Assembly: GCF_031844705.1 (NCBI RefSeq)
Contig: NZ_CP134609.1
Coordinates: forward strand, 3,348,001 to 3,412,000
Origin: Streptomyces sp. ITFR-16
Lineage (GTDB): Bacteria; Actinomycetota; Actinomycetes; Streptomycetales; Streptomycetaceae
Direction of reading: 5' to 3'
DNA length: 64,000 bases
Part shown: piece after piece, positions 39,081-50,400 of the stretch
Position numbering within the stretch: the stretch's first letter is position 1
Layout: each line of letters begins with the position of its first letter
Program-made: the position numbers and the translations under genes
The notes under the pieces: model-generated
Told to the model about the DNA's origin: nothing
Databases searched by the model: none
What the model saw: only the letters and a program-made list of their open reading frames with translations

Positions 39081-40259
39081 ATGCCTTCAAGGACTTCCTC
39101 CCCCCGCAAGGTCGCGGTCGTCGGCATATCCCTGGCCGACTGCGGACGCGTCGACACGGCCACGCCGTACGCCCTGCACGCCCAGGCCGCCCGCCGCGCG
39201 CTCGCCGACTCGGGCCTGGACCGGTCCGTCGTGGACGGCTTCGCCTCCGCCGGTCTGGGCACGCTCGCCCCGGTCGAGGTCGCCGAGTATCTGGGGCTGA
39301 AACCCACCTGGGTGGACTCCACCTCGGTGGGCGGGTCGACCTGGGAGGTGATGGCGGCCCATGCGGCGGACGCCATCGCGGCGGGCCGGGCCGACGCCGT
39401 CCTGCTGGTGTACGGATCGACGGCGCGGGCGGACATCAGGGCGGGCCGGCGCACCTCCAGCCTGTCCTTCGGGGCGCGGGGCCCACTGCAGTTCGAGGTG
39501 CCGTACGGGCACTCGCTGATCGCCAAGTACGCGATGGCCGCCCGCCGCCACATGCACGCGTACGGCACCACGCCGGAGCAGCTGGCCGAGGTGGCGGTGC
39601 AGGCCAGGGCGAACGCGGCGGCCAACCCGGACGCGATGTTCCGCACCCCGCTCACGGTGGACGAGGTGCTGTCCGGGCCGATGATCGCGGACCCCTTCAC
39701 CAAGCTGCACTGCTGCATCCGCAGCGACGGCGGCTGCGCGGTGCTGCTGGCAGCCGAGGAGTACGTCCCGGACACGGCGAAGGGCCCCGTCTGGATCCTG
39801 GGCACCGGCGAGCACGTCTCGCACTCCGCCATGTCGGAGTGGGACGACTTCACGGTCTCCCCCGCCGCCGTCTCGGGCCGCCTCGCCTTCGCACGGGCGG
39901 GGGTGCGCCCGTCCGACATCGACCTGGCCGAGATCTACGACGCCTTCACCTATATGACCCTGGTGACGCTGGAGGACCTGGGGTTCTGCGCCAAGGGCGA
40001 GGGCGGCGCGTTCATGGAGAAGGGCCGCACGGGCCTCACGGGCGAACTCCCGGTCAACACGGACGGCGGCGGCCTCTCCGCCTGCCACCCCGGCATGCGC
40101 GGCCTGTTCCTGCTGGTGGAGGCGGTACGCCAACTGCGCGGCGAGGCCGGCGCCCGCCAGGTCCGCAAGCCGGGCGGCCGCCTCCCGGAACTGGCGGTGG
40201 CCTCGGGCACGGGCGGCTGGTTCTGCTCGTCGGGGACGGTGGTGCTGGGACGGGGCTGA
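39081..40259 (+). CDS. Thiolase-like protein lacking the nucleophilic cysteine (possible aldolase)
   Basis: A 392-aa thiolase-fold protein of the lipid-transfer/Ltp2 type. The position matching C87 of the neighbouring thiolase is threonine (GGSTWEV, T87), so a Claisen-thiolase reaction is unlikely. Ltp2-type retroaldolases work without that cysteine and need a DUF35 partner. C-terminal blocks DLAEIYDAFTYMTLVTLEDLG and NTDGGGLSACHPGMRG are conserved. The ATG has no ribosome site, consistent with leaderless translation. Confidence 0.85.
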   Translation: MPSRTSSPRKVAVVGISLADCGRVDTATPYALHAQAARRALADSGLDRSVVDGFASAGLGTLAPVEVAEYLGLKPTWVDSTSVGGSTWEVMAAHAADAIAAGRADAVLLVYGSTARADIRAGRRTSSLSFGARGPLQFEVPYGHSLIAKYAMAARRHMHAYGTTPEQLAEVAVQARANAAANPDAMFRTPLTVDEVLSGPMIADPFTKLHCCIRSDGGCAVLLAAEEYVPDTAKGPVWILGTGEHVSHSAMSEWDDFTVSPAAVSGRLAFARAGVRPSDIDLAEIYDAFTYMTLVTLEDLGFCAKGEGGAFMEKGRTGLTGELPVNTDGGGLSACHPGMRGLFLLVEAVRQLRGEAGARQVRKPGGRLPELAVASGTGGWFCSSGTVVLGRG

Positions 40260-40330
40260 GGCGGGGCCCCGCCCTCGCCCCGGGCGCGGTCCCTCGCCCC
40301 GGCACGGGCCGCGGCTGCTGCAATAGCCCC

Positions 40331-41002
40331 ATGAGCGACACACACGAGAGCTTCCTCGGACTCCTCCACGCCCAGCGCGTCTGGGACGTCGACCTCCCGG
40401 TCTTCGATCCGGCCGCCGCGCCCGACGCGCCCCTCCCCCTCTTCCACGCCTGGTTCGCCGAGGCCGTGGCCGCCGGGCAGGCCGAGCCGCACGCGATGAC
40501 CCTGGCCACTGCGGACGCCGAGGGGCTGCCCGACGTACGGACCCTGATGCTGCACGACGCGGACGCGCGCGGCTGGCACTTCGCCACGCACTCCACCAGC
40601 GCGAAGGGCCGCCAGCTTGCCGCCCGCCCGTACGGAGCGCTCGGGTTCTACTGGCCGGCGCAGGGGCGGCAGGTACGGGTGCGGGGGCCGGTCACCGTGT
40701 GCTCCCCGGCCGAGAGCCGGGCCGATCTGCACGCCCGCTCGACCGGGGCGCTGGCCTCGGCCCTGGTGGGCCGCCAGAGCGAGGTCCTGGGCGCGGTCGC
40801 GGACCTCGACCGCGCCTCGGACGCGGCCTGGGACCGGGCCCGGGTCGAACCGGACGCGGAGGTGGCGAGCTGGACGCGGTACGTCGTCGAGCCGCGCGAG
40901 GCCGAGTTCTTCCAGGGCGACGCGCGGCGGCGGCACGTGCGGCTGCGCTACCGGCGGGAGGCGGACGCGGGGGTCTGGGAGCGGGAGCTGCTCTGGCCGT
41001 GA
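40331..41002 (+). CDS. Pyridoxamine 5'-phosphate oxidase family protein (PdxH-like)
   Basis: A 223-aa FMN-binding split-barrel protein. The block AMTLATADAEGLPDVRTLMLHD and the C-terminal RRHVRLRYRREADAGVWERELLWP follow the PdxH layout, in which the end contacts substrate. PdxH makes pyridoxal 5'-phosphate; streptomycetes carry several paralogues, so this may instead act on F420 or another flavin-linked substrate. There is no clear ribosome site before ATG at 40331. Confidence 0.8.
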   Translation: MSDTHESFLGLLHAQRVWDVDLPVFDPAAAPDAPLPLFHAWFAEAVAAGQAEPHAMTLATADAEGLPDVRTLMLHDADARGWHFATHSTSAKGRQLAARPYGALGFYWPAQGRQVRVRGPVTVCSPAESRADLHARSTGALASALVGRQSEVLGAVADLDRASDAAWDRARVEPDAEVASWTRYVVEPREAEFFQGDARRRHVRLRYRREADAGVWERELLWP

Positions 41003-41033
41003 CGGCCGCCCCCGCCCCGCGCGTCCCCTGCCG

Positions 41034-41237
41034 TCAGGTGACCGTGATCGCCTGGACCGGGCAGGCGCGGGCGGCCTCCCCGACCATGGGCCCGGCCGCA
41101 GGTCCGGCCCCGCCCTCCGCTTCCGCCTCCGGCAGCAGCTCGCTGAGCCCGTCGTCGTCCTGCGTGAACACCTTCGGCGCCGCCAGCGCGCACTGTCCGG
41201 CGCCGATGCACACGTCCCGGTCGATATCGATACGCAC
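41034..41237 (-). CDS. 3Fe-4S ferredoxin, P450 redox partner (SoyB-like)
   Basis: A 67-aa ferredoxin with CIGAGQC and a C-terminal CPVQAI. The middle ligand position of the usual CxxCxxC is alanine, typical of [3Fe-4S] ferredoxins that serve actinobacterial P450s. GTG at 41237 follows GGAGGG. It is 29 bases downstream of the P450 gene and surely co-transcribed. Confidence 0.92.
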   Translation of the reverse strand: MRIDIDRDVCIGAGQCALAAPKVFTQDDDGLSELLPEAEAEGGAGPAAGPMVGEAARACPVQAITVT

Positions 41238-41266
41238 GTCCCTGTGTCCCTCCGCTCGGATTCCGC

Positions 41267-42475
41267 TCACCACGTCACGGGCAGTTCCAGCAGCCCCTGA
41301 ATCGTGTCCCCGGGTTTGACCGGGACCTCCTCGGCGGGCACCGCCAGCCGCAGCCCGGGGAAGCGGTCGAAGAGGGCGGGCAGCGCGATCTCCAGTTCCG
41401 CCCGCGCGAGGTTCTGGCCCAGGCACTGATGGATGCCGAAGCCGAACGCCACGTGGTTGCGCGCGCTGCGGCCGAGGTCCAGCTCGTCCGCAGCCGGATA
41501 GACGGCCTCGTCCCGGTTGATCACCGCCGTGGACAGCAGAACCCCCTCCCCCGCCCGCAGGGTCTCCCCGCCGATCTCGATGTCCTCGACGGCGACCCGG
41601 GAGAGCCCGTCGGCGATGGACAGGAACCGCAGCAGCTCCTCCACGGCGGCCGGCACCGCCTCGCCCCCTGCCCGCAGCCGGGCCAGCTGATCCGGGTGCT
41701 GGAGGAGGGTGAACGTACCGAGCGAAATCATGTTCGCGGTCGTCTCGTGCCCCGCCACGAGCAGGATCTCCGCCAGCCGCACCAGCTCCTCGCGGTCCAG
41801 CGCGCCGCTCTCCAGCTGCTTGGCGATCAGCTCGTCGAGCAGCCCGTCGCCGGGGTCGCGCCGCTTCCGGTCGATCAGTGCGCGGAAGTAGTCGTCGAGC
41901 GCGTCCCGTGCCTCCTCGACATCGGAGGCGTCGGGTCCGCGCAGCAGCTTGCGGGACTGCGCCTCGAAGAACTCGTGGTCCGCGTACGGCACCCCGAGGA
42001 GCGCGCAGATGACCATCGACGGCACGGGCAGCGCGAAGGCGTTGACCAGTTCGGCGGGCGGCCCCTGCTCGGCCATCGCGTCGAGCAGCCGGTCCACGGT
42101 CTCCTGGATGCGGGGCCGCAGCGCCGCCGTCCGCCGGACCGTGAAGCTCGGGATCAGCATCCTGCGCTGTGTGTTGTGCTCCGGGTCGTCGACGCCGATC
42201 AGCTCCACGCGGCGCTGGGTGGTCTCGGCCTGGCGCCGCGCGAACAGCGGGAACGCGGGGTGCTCACGGTCCGAGGACAGCCTCGGGTCCGCGAGGAGCG
42301 AGCGCGCCTCGGCGTGCCCGGTCACCAGCCACACCGTACGGCCGTTGTAGAGGCGGACCCGGGACACCGACCGCTGTCCTCGGCTCGCGCTCGGATATCC
42401 CGTGGGCGGGTGGTAGGGGCAGCTGCGGTTCTGCGGAAAGGCGACGGCGTCGGGCTCTGTCTGTGTCTCTGTCAT
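41267..42475 (-). CDS. Cytochrome P450, CYP105D-like
   Basis: A 402-aa soluble P450. Visible are LVAGHETTANMISLG (I-helix, oxygen activation), the ExxR motif in EELLRFLSIADG, and the heme loop FGFGIHQCLGQN with thiolate C351. The N-terminal region (FPQNRSCPYHPPTGY) and VDDPEHNTQRRMLIPSFTVRR are remembered as characteristic of the CYP105D/SoyC group, broad xenobiotic-oxidising enzymes paired with a SoyB ferredoxin as here. ATG at 42475 is the natural start. The substrate is unknown. Confidence 0.9.
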   Translation of the reverse strand: MTETQTEPDAVAFPQNRSCPYHPPTGYPSASRGQRSVSRVRLYNGRTVWLVTGHAEARSLLADPRLSSDREHPAFPLFARRQAETTQRRVELIGVDDPEHNTQRRMLIPSFTVRRTAALRPRIQETVDRLLDAMAEQGPPAELVNAFALPVPSMVICALLGVPYADHEFFEAQSRKLLRGPDASDVEEARDALDDYFRALIDRKRRDPGDGLLDELIAKQLESGALDREELVRLAEILLVAGHETTANMISLGTFTLLQHPDQLARLRAGGEAVPAAVEELLRFLSIADGLSRVAVEDIEIGGETLRAGEGVLLSTAVINRDEAVYPAADELDLGRSARNHVAFGFGIHQCLGQNLARAELEIALPALFDRFPGLRLAVPAEEVPVKPGDTIQGLLELPVTW

Positions 42476-42655
42476 GGCGGACCTCGCAACGAGAGGGGGG
42501 TGTCCTGCCGATCACCACCACTAGATGCCCCAGGCACCTATCCGGGCTAGGCGCTGTTCGGCCAAATCCCCCGAACCGCGTCGGCTCGGCCAGTTTTATC
42601 CACTTTCAACAACAGAGGGGCACTATGGGAGACAGGTGAGGACTGGAGGTCACCC

Positions 42656-43567
42656 ATGACCCGAACCCGTAGCCGGTACGCCGCCGACCGCGGTCTGACC
42701 ACGCGCATGGTCACGACGATGTTCCTGATCGGCCTGCTGTACGTGGTGCTGGTCGGAGTGCTCCTGGCGGTGCTGCGCGGCGCCTGGCCGATCATCCTGA
42801 TCATCACCGGTGGGCTGTTCGTCGCCCAGTTCTGGTTCAGCGACCGCATCGCCGCCTTCAGCATGGGCGCCCGCGAGGTCACCCCCGAGCAGGCGCCGGA
42901 GCTGCACGGCGCGATCGACCGGATCTGTGCCCTTGCCGACATGCCCAAGCCCCGGGTAGCGATCGCCGAGAGCGATGTGCCGAACGCGTTCGCCACCGGC
43001 CGCAGCGAGAGGACCGCCCTGGTCTGCGCCACCACGGGTCTCCTTCGCAGACTGGAGCCGGAGGAGCTGGAAGGCGTCCTCGCCCACGAGATGTCGCATG
43101 TCGCGCACCGCGATGTCGCCGTCATGACGATCGCCTCGTTCCTGGGCGTCCTCGCCGGCATCATCACCCGGGTCGCCCTGTGGGGCGGCTTCTCCCGCAA
43201 CAGCCGCAGCAACGACCCCATGGGCATCGCGATCATGCTCATCCCGCTGATCAGCGCGGTCGTCTACGCCCTGAGCTTCCTGCTGACCCGGCTGCTCTCG
43301 CGCTACCGCGAGCTGTCCGCCGACCGCACGGCCGCCCTGCTCACCGGCCGTCCCTCTGCCCTGGCCTCCGCCCTCACCAAGGTGAGCGGCCAGATGGCCC
43401 GTATCCCGACGGAGGACCTGCGGAAGGCGGAGCCGTACAACGCCTTCTACTTCGTCCCCGCCTTCTCCTCCAAGGAGAGCCTGAGCCGCCTGCTCTCCTC
43501 GCACCCCACCCTCGAACAGCGCCTCGACCAGCTCTCCCGCATCGCCGCCGACCTGTCCCGCCCGTAA
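42656..43567 (+). CDS. htpX: HtpX-family membrane zinc metalloprotease
   Basis: The 303-aa M48 protease has two N-terminal membrane segments (about residues 18-60), a zinc motif HEMSH at 144-148, two further hydrophobic segments, and the third-ligand region RYRELSADRTAALLTG. HtpX degrades damaged membrane proteins. ATG at 42656 follows GGAGGT. The next gene, 10 bases on, is pspAB, an association known in actinobacteria and suggesting envelope-stress function. Confidence 0.93.
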   Translation: MTRTRSRYAADRGLTTRMVTTMFLIGLLYVVLVGVLLAVLRGAWPIILIITGGLFVAQFWFSDRIAAFSMGAREVTPEQAPELHGAIDRICALADMPKPRVAIAESDVPNAFATGRSERTALVCATTGLLRRLEPEELEGVLAHEMSHVAHRDVAVMTIASFLGVLAGIITRVALWGGFSRNSRSNDPMGIAIMLIPLISAVVYALSFLLTRLLSRYRELSADRTAALLTGRPSALASALTKVSGQMARIPTEDLRKAEPYNAFYFVPAFSSKESLSRLLSSHPTLEQRLDQLSRIAADLSRP

Positions 43568-43577
43568 GGAGTCCTCC

Positions 43578-44162
43578 GTGGGCCTGCTCGACACCATCCT
43601 CGGCCGCAGCAAGCCGGTCCGCCCCGACCTCGACCAGCTCTTCGCCATCCCCTCCGCCGCCCTCACCCTCCAGGCGGCCACCGGCTTCGTCCCCACAGGA
43701 CAGGGCTCGGTGTGCTTCGCGGGCGTGGAGGGCGGCACCTTCGCCCGTATCCAGCAGGACGTACGGGAACTGCTCGACGCGGACACGGCACAGGGCGGCA
43801 TCCCGGTGGAGTTCAGCCAGGACGCGTACGGCTACACCTGGCTGCTCGCCGCCCATCCGGCCGACGACACGGCCGCCCTGGTCAACGACCTGCACGCGGT
43901 CAACACCCTGCTCCAGGACGGCGGCTTCGGCCCCCAGCTGCTCTGCTCCCTGATCGCCTTCCGCGACCCCCGGGACCGCCCGCTCGCCCTGGTCTACCTC
44001 TACAAACGCGGCACGTTCTACCCGTTCGCCCCGGCCCCGGGCGGCGGCGAGAAGCGCGACAACCAACTGGAGTTGCAGGTACGCGCCGCACTCGGCGACG
44101 ACCTCCGAGTGGAGAAGGACCTCTCGCGGTGGTTTCCGGTGTGGGGGGCGCCGGGGTTGTGA
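43578..44162 (+). CDS. pspAB: PspA-associated protein PspAB
   Basis: A 194-aa soluble protein beginning GLLDTILGRSKPVRPDLDQL, with ALVYLYKRGTFYPFAP and an ending RVEKDLSRWFPVWG. It matches the PspAB family found beside HtpX or PspA in actinobacteria. The biochemical role is not established. GTG at 43578 follows AAGGAG, and it is co-transcribed with htpX. Confidence 0.85.
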   Translation: MGLLDTILGRSKPVRPDLDQLFAIPSAALTLQAATGFVPTGQGSVCFAGVEGGTFARIQQDVRELLDADTAQGGIPVEFSQDAYGYTWLLAAHPADDTAALVNDLHAVNTLLQDGGFGPQLLCSLIAFRDPRDRPLALVYLYKRGTFYPFAPAPGGGEKRDNQLELQVRAALGDDLRVEKDLSRWFPVWGAPGL

Positions 44163-44467
44163 GGGGGACGCGGCACGGGGTGTGGACCGCCCGGCGTACA
44201 GGGCTGGAACGGCGCCGAGCGCACGAGGTGTGACACCTCACAAGTAAAATCCCCGTCAAACCCCAGAGGGGATATGGCAGCCAAAAGGCGTGAATCGACA
44301 CGCCTTTGAGGGAACGAACCAGACTTACAGGGACTTACCGATAGATCAACGTATTTGAAGAGGCCTTGACTGATGCGTACGCAAGTGAGGCTTCATAACG
44401 TGCCGGTGGCCGCATGTGAAGATCCTGCGGTGGTGCAGAGAGGAAACTGCACCGGTGAGGAACACAC
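44163..44467. other. Low-GC intergenic region upstream of the RHS gene
   Basis: This 305-base stretch is visibly richer in A/T than its neighbours. It carries the hairpin at 44284-44307 but no convincing gene. TTGACT at 44366 could be a -35, but no -10 at proper distance was found. The composition shift marks the border of the accessory RHS locus. Confidence 0.5.
44284..44307 (+). terminator. Possible terminator after htpX-pspAB
   Basis: A perfect 9-bp stem (AAAGGCGTG with CACGCCTTT) and a 6-base loop lie 121 bases past pspAB and before the RHS gene. Confidence 0.5.
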
Positions 44468-47400
44468 ATGTCATCCCCCTTTCGCAGATCCGTCCGACTC
44501 AGACCCGCAGTCTCAGAGCAACCCCTTCTCCCGTTGCCGGCCATGCGTCGGTTGCGTCCGGTAGCCGCCGTGCTGACACTGCTGTTGGCCGTCGAAACCG
44601 CTTCGGTGGTCGAGTCCACAGATCAGGCAGTGGCTCTGGGACGCTCGGCCGCGAGTTCAAGGGTGCTCAGTGCGGCGCACGAGGACTTGGGGTCTGCCAC
44701 CGCTGGTTCAGAGTCCGCGGCGCGGTTGAAGGCCAGGATTCAGAAGCGCAGGATCGAGGTCACCGACGCACGTACGGAAACTTCGACGGCCTACGTGAAC
44801 CCGGATGGCACGGTCACGGAGGAGGCGTACGCCGGTCCGGTCCGCTTCAAAGGCGACGACGGCCGGTGGCAGGACGTCGACCCGTCGCTGGTGCAGGACG
44901 CCGACGGTTCCGTCAAAGCGAAGGGGCACCCGCATGGGTTGACCCTGGCAGGCAGGAAGGCAGCGCCGAAGGGGCTGAAGGCAACTGGTACCGGGGACGT
45001 TGCGGCGGTGCCGTTGGTGACAGTCCTGGACCGCGCGGGTCGCCCGCTACAACTCGGCTGGTACGGCACGCTGCCGGAACCGACGATCGAAGGGTCTCAG
45101 GACACGATCGCTCGATACAAGCAGGCCCTGCCAGCCACCGACCTGCTCATCGAATCCACGCGGACCGGTTACGAGCAATTCCTTGAGCTGAAGGACCGAT
45201 CTGCCGTTGGCGCCAACGGGCAGGTGACCTACAGCCTGACGGCCAAGGGGCTGACCGCGAAGGCGTACGAAGACGGGTCCGTTGCCTTCGTCGATGCCAA
45301 GGGCAAGAGCGCGGGGACCCTGCCCTCTCCGATGATGTGGGATGCCCGCATCGACAAGAACTCCGGCGAGCACACACACACGGCCCGTGTAGGGGTGGAG
45401 GTCGCGCAGGATGGCTCCGTCATCTCCATCACCCTGACTCCGGACGCCACGTTCCTGGCAGACGCCGGGACTCAGTTCCCGGTCACCATCGACCCGTCCA
45501 TCAACGTCGGCACCAGCTTCGACACCTTCGTCCAGGAGGGATATGCCACCGATCAGTCCGCTGCGACCGAGCTGAAGATAGGCAACAACGGATCAGGCCA
45601 GAAGGCCCGTTCGTTCCTGTCCTTTCCGATGAAGAACATCACCGGGAAGCAGGTCACCGCGGCGAAGCTGAACCTGTATGAATTCCACTCCTGGTCCTGC
45701 ACGAGCAAGGGCTGGGACGTCTACAGCGCGACGGCCTCCTCGACAGGTACCCGCTGGACCAGCCAACCGAGCTGGGGCACGAAGTACGCCACGAGTACCC
45801 AGACCAAGGGCTTCTCCAGCTCCTGCAACGACGGCTGGGTCAGTGCGGATGTGACCTCACTGGCGAAGGCGTGGGCGTCGAACGGCAACGGCAGCAACCA
45901 TCTCGGCCTGCAGGCTTCGGACGAGTCCGACCCCTATGGCTGGAAGCGGTTCAATTCGGGCAACGCCGCGTCCAACACTCCATACATGTCAGTGACCTAT
46001 AACTCCATCCCTGACGTCCCGACACTCATAGCGCCGACAGCCGCAGCCGCCACCAACGACACCACGCCGACCCTGTCGGCGAAGGCTCTGGACGGTGACG
46101 GCTCACAGGTCACGCTTGGTTTCGAGGTCTGGGCATCCAACGGTACCGCCGCGCTCCGCTCCGGCTCCAGCGCCTCCGTCGCCTCCGGTGCGACCGCGAC
46201 CTGGACACCGACGGCACTGCCCGAGGGCACCTACAAGTGGCGCTCGCGTTCTGGGGACGGCTCGGCGAACAGCGCCTGGTCAGCCTTCCACTCCCTCACT
46301 GTCGACACCACTGCGCCGACGACCACGAAGGTCTCCTCCACCGACTTCCCTGCCGGCCAGTGGTCCGGGACGCCCGATGACAACGGCGACTTCACCGGCA
46401 CATTTACCTTCACCCCGCCGACCAGCGGCGTGAAGCAAGTCCAGTGGAACCTGGACGGTGGCACGTGGCAGTCCGCAGCCACTACCGGCGCCGCGGTCAG
46501 CCGCAAACCAGCCTTTCGTGCGGGCAGGCACTCACTCGGCGTGCGCAGCAAGGACGCGGCGGGCAACGTTTCGGCCACGACGGGCCATGTCTTCTATGCC
46601 GGTTCCGGTTCTGCCCTGCTCACGCCCTCTGACGGTGACCGCCCTGCACGTCGTGCGGAGCTGACGGGGCAGGGCAAGGCAAGCGACACCGGTGTCCGCT
46701 ACCAGTACCGGCGTGGTGAGACCGACACCTGGAAGGACATCCCTGTCCAGGATGTGCGCCGGAAGTCTGACGGTTCCGCCCTGACGGCTTGGCCGGCCAA
46801 GGTCACGAGCGGCGATGCCGAGAAGCTGAGCTGGAACGTCACCGACACCTTCAGCGACGACGGGCCGGTTGACGCCCGGGCTGTGTTTACCGATGGCACC
46901 ACCACCGACGCTTCCCCGGCGAGCCGGATCACTGTGGATCGGAATGCAGGTGAGTCGCCCAGTGAGGAGGTCGGCACGGGAAGCGTGAACACGCTCACCG
47001 GTGACTTCGGCTTGTCGGCCACCGACGCTTCGGGCTTCGATATGACGGTGACGCGTTCCTTCTCCTCACGGCGTCCGTCCAACGGCACCCAGCAAGAAGG
47101 CCAAGCCTCGATCTTCGGTCCGCAGTGGACCGCCGGCACGACTGCGGAGATCTCCGACGGCGACTGGGCGTACGTGCGCAAGACATCGGCGACATCGGTG
47201 GCGATCGTGGATGTGGACGGCGAAGAGACGGGGTTCACCGCGGCAAGCGGTGGCGGCTGGAAGCCGGAAACCGGTGCGGAGGACCTGACGCTGACCGGCT
47301 CGCTGACCACCTCGTTCACGTTGAAGGACACCGAGGGGACCACCTCGGTCTTCAGCAAGGTCGATCCCACCGCTACCACGTGGCAGCTGGCCACCACGTT

Positions 47401-50400
47401 TCTGCCGACGGACCAGACCGCCACGAAGGTGATCTCGGAAAAGGTCACGGTGGGCGGCAAGACGCTTGCCCGCCCGAAGTACGTCATTGCCCCGACCTCG
47501 GCGGTCACGGCCGAGACGTGTGCGGCCACGCCGGCGGCCAAGGGCTGCCGAGCGCTGCAATATGTGTACGCCGCCTCCACTACCGCGACCTCATCCGCTC
47601 TGGGCGACTACAACGGGCAGGTGAAGGAGATCCGCCTGTGGGCCACCGACCCTGGCGCCCCCACTGCCACGGCCACGGCTGTCTCCCAGTACGCGTACGA
47701 CAGCCAGGGCCGTCTGCGTGAACAGTGGGACCCGCGTGTCTCCCCGGCGTTGAAGACGGCCTACGGCTATGACAGCGCGGGCCGTGTCACAGCACTCACG
47801 CCACCCGGTGAGCTGCCGTGGACGTTCGAGTACGGCAGGGCCGGCACCAGCACGGTGGCCGGCGACGGCATGCTCCTGTCAGCGTCCCGTCCGACATTGA
47901 AGGTCGGCACCAAAGACGAGCAGGACAGAGGCACGGCCACCACTTCTCTCGTCTACGACGTGCCGCTGTCCGGCACCAAGGCTCCCAACCAGGTCTCGGC
48001 CGATGACGCCGCGACTTGGGGGCAGAGGGACGCACCCACGGACGCCACCGCGGTCTTCCCCACCGACCAGGTCCCCGCCTCACACACGGGAAGCGGCCTG
48101 GGAGCGGCCGACTACGACAAGGCCACCATCACCTATACCAATGCCTCCGGCCGCCAGGTCAACACAGGGCTGCCCGGCCGGCACCTGACCGTCAAGGAGC
48201 ACGACCGGTTCGGCAACACCGTCTTCGAACTGACGGCAACCAACCGGGAGCTGGCACTCAGCGACGACGAGTACGCCGTCAACACCCAGAGCGAACTCGG
48301 AATCTTCTCCGACTCTCCGGCAGAGCGGGCCCATCAGCTCGGCACCGTCACGGCCTACTCGGGCAACGGCAGGCGGGTAGCGGAGGAGTTCGGCCCACTG
48401 CACCTGATCGCCCTCACAAGCGACCTCGCAGGCGATACAGACAGCCCGGACCTTGTGGCCGGTGTGCAGGTCGCGGCACGGAAGCACACCGTCAACAGCT
48501 ACGACGAGGGCCGTCCCACCGATGACACCGCCACGGTCAGCGACCAGGTCACCACGGTCAAGGTGGGGGCATGGATCGACGGCTACCCCACCGATGGCGA
48601 CGTGCGCTCCAGCACGACCGTCTACGACTGGGCCAAGGGCCTACCCACCAGTGAAACCACCGATCCGGGCGGACTGAAGCTGACCAGGACGACCGGTTAC
48701 GATGCCCAGGGCCGGGTCATCAAGGCGACACTGCCGAAGTCCACTGGCACGGACGCCGCAGCGACGGTGACCCGCTACTGGTCTGCCACCGGCACCGGTA
48801 CGTGCGCCGGGCGTCCGGAGTGGGCCGACCTGGCGTGCTCCACGGGGCCGGCCGGTGTGATCACCAGAGGCGGTTCCAACCCCGGTGAACTGCCCACGAA
48901 GACAACCGAATACGACCGCTGGGGAAACAGCGCCAAGGTCACGGAGTCTGCGAACGGCGTCACTCGCACCACGACCTCCGCCTACGACTCCTCAGGACGT
49001 CTGAAGCAGACCCAGATCACCGGGGGTGTGGGCACGGCTGTGCCGGCCCGAACCACCACGTACGACCCGGCGAGCGGTGTCCTGGCCACCATCTCCACCG
49101 GTACGGCCACCGTTCGGCACACCATCGACCTGCTTGGCCGGGAGATCGCCTACGACGACGGCGCGGGCAACGTCACACGCACCGAGTACGACAACCGCGA
49201 CCGCAAGACCCGCGTCACCGACTCGGCGCCGTCCACCATCACGTACGACTACGACAACCCCGCCGGGCTGCCCACCCACATCCATGACTCGGTGATGGGC
49301 GCCATTGGTGACGTCACCGGCTTCTACGACTCCGACAGCCGCCTGTACAAGCAGAAGCTACCGTGGAACATGGACGTCGAATTCAACCTCGACCCCACCG
49401 GCACGGAGACTTCCCGCTACTGGCACTGGGAGTCCGGCTGGACGGTCCAGGGCGAGTCCACGACCCAGTCCATCCACGACCAGATCGTCAACCGCACCGT
49501 CTACACCGGGGGCGGCGCCTACCAGCATTACATCTACGATGCCGCAGGCCGCCTGAACAAGGTGGACGACTTCGAGAGCGGCGTCACCACACACCGGGCG
49601 TATACCCTCGACAGCAATACCAACCGCACCGCGCTGACCACCACGGTCGACGACGTCGACGGAGGTACGCCCACCAGCAGAACCATCAACTCCGCCTACG
49701 ACAGCGCCGACCGGCTGATCGCCACCGGCACCGCCTACGACACCTTCGGCCGCACCACCGCTCAGGCCGACGGCACGCAGAACGCCTACTACGCCGACGA
49801 TCTCGTCCGCCAGATCACCGCCAACGCCAAGCGCACGACGTGGAACGTGGACGCGGTCGGCCGCCTGGCGTCCTGGGCGACCGAGGAACAGGCGGAGAGC
49901 GGCGCCTGGGGCACTCCCGCCACCAAGACCAATCACTACGGCGGCGACGGCGACAGCCCGGACTGGACTGCGGACACCAACGGGGTCAGCCGGAGCCTCG
50001 AAGACCTGGCCGGCAACTTGGTCGCCACCACCAGCGCTACGGGCGATGTTGTCCTCCAATTGGCCAATCTGCATGGCGATATCAGCACTCAGATTCCACT
50101 GTCGGACGACGGCACCCCGGTGGTCAACTCCTACGACGAGTATGGCAACCCGCTGCCAGGAACCGACCCTGCTCGCTATGGCTGGCTCGGCGGCAAACAG
50201 CGTTCCACCGAAACCCCGAGCGCGGTGATCCTCATGGGGGTGCGCCTGTACGATCCAGCCGCCGGCCGGTTCCTGTCGGTCGATCCGATCACGGGCGGCA
50301 ACGCTAACGCCTACGACTACTGCACTGCGGAACCCCTCGGTTGCTATGACCTCGATGGCAAGTGGAGCTGGCCCAAGTTCGGCTGCAGCGCCACCAAGTG

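Noticed and set aside
44416..45186. Alternative open frame overlapping the start of the RHS gene
   Set aside because: Its product is Arg/Gly-rich without a signal or domain, while the overlapping frame has a signal sequence and RHS architecture.
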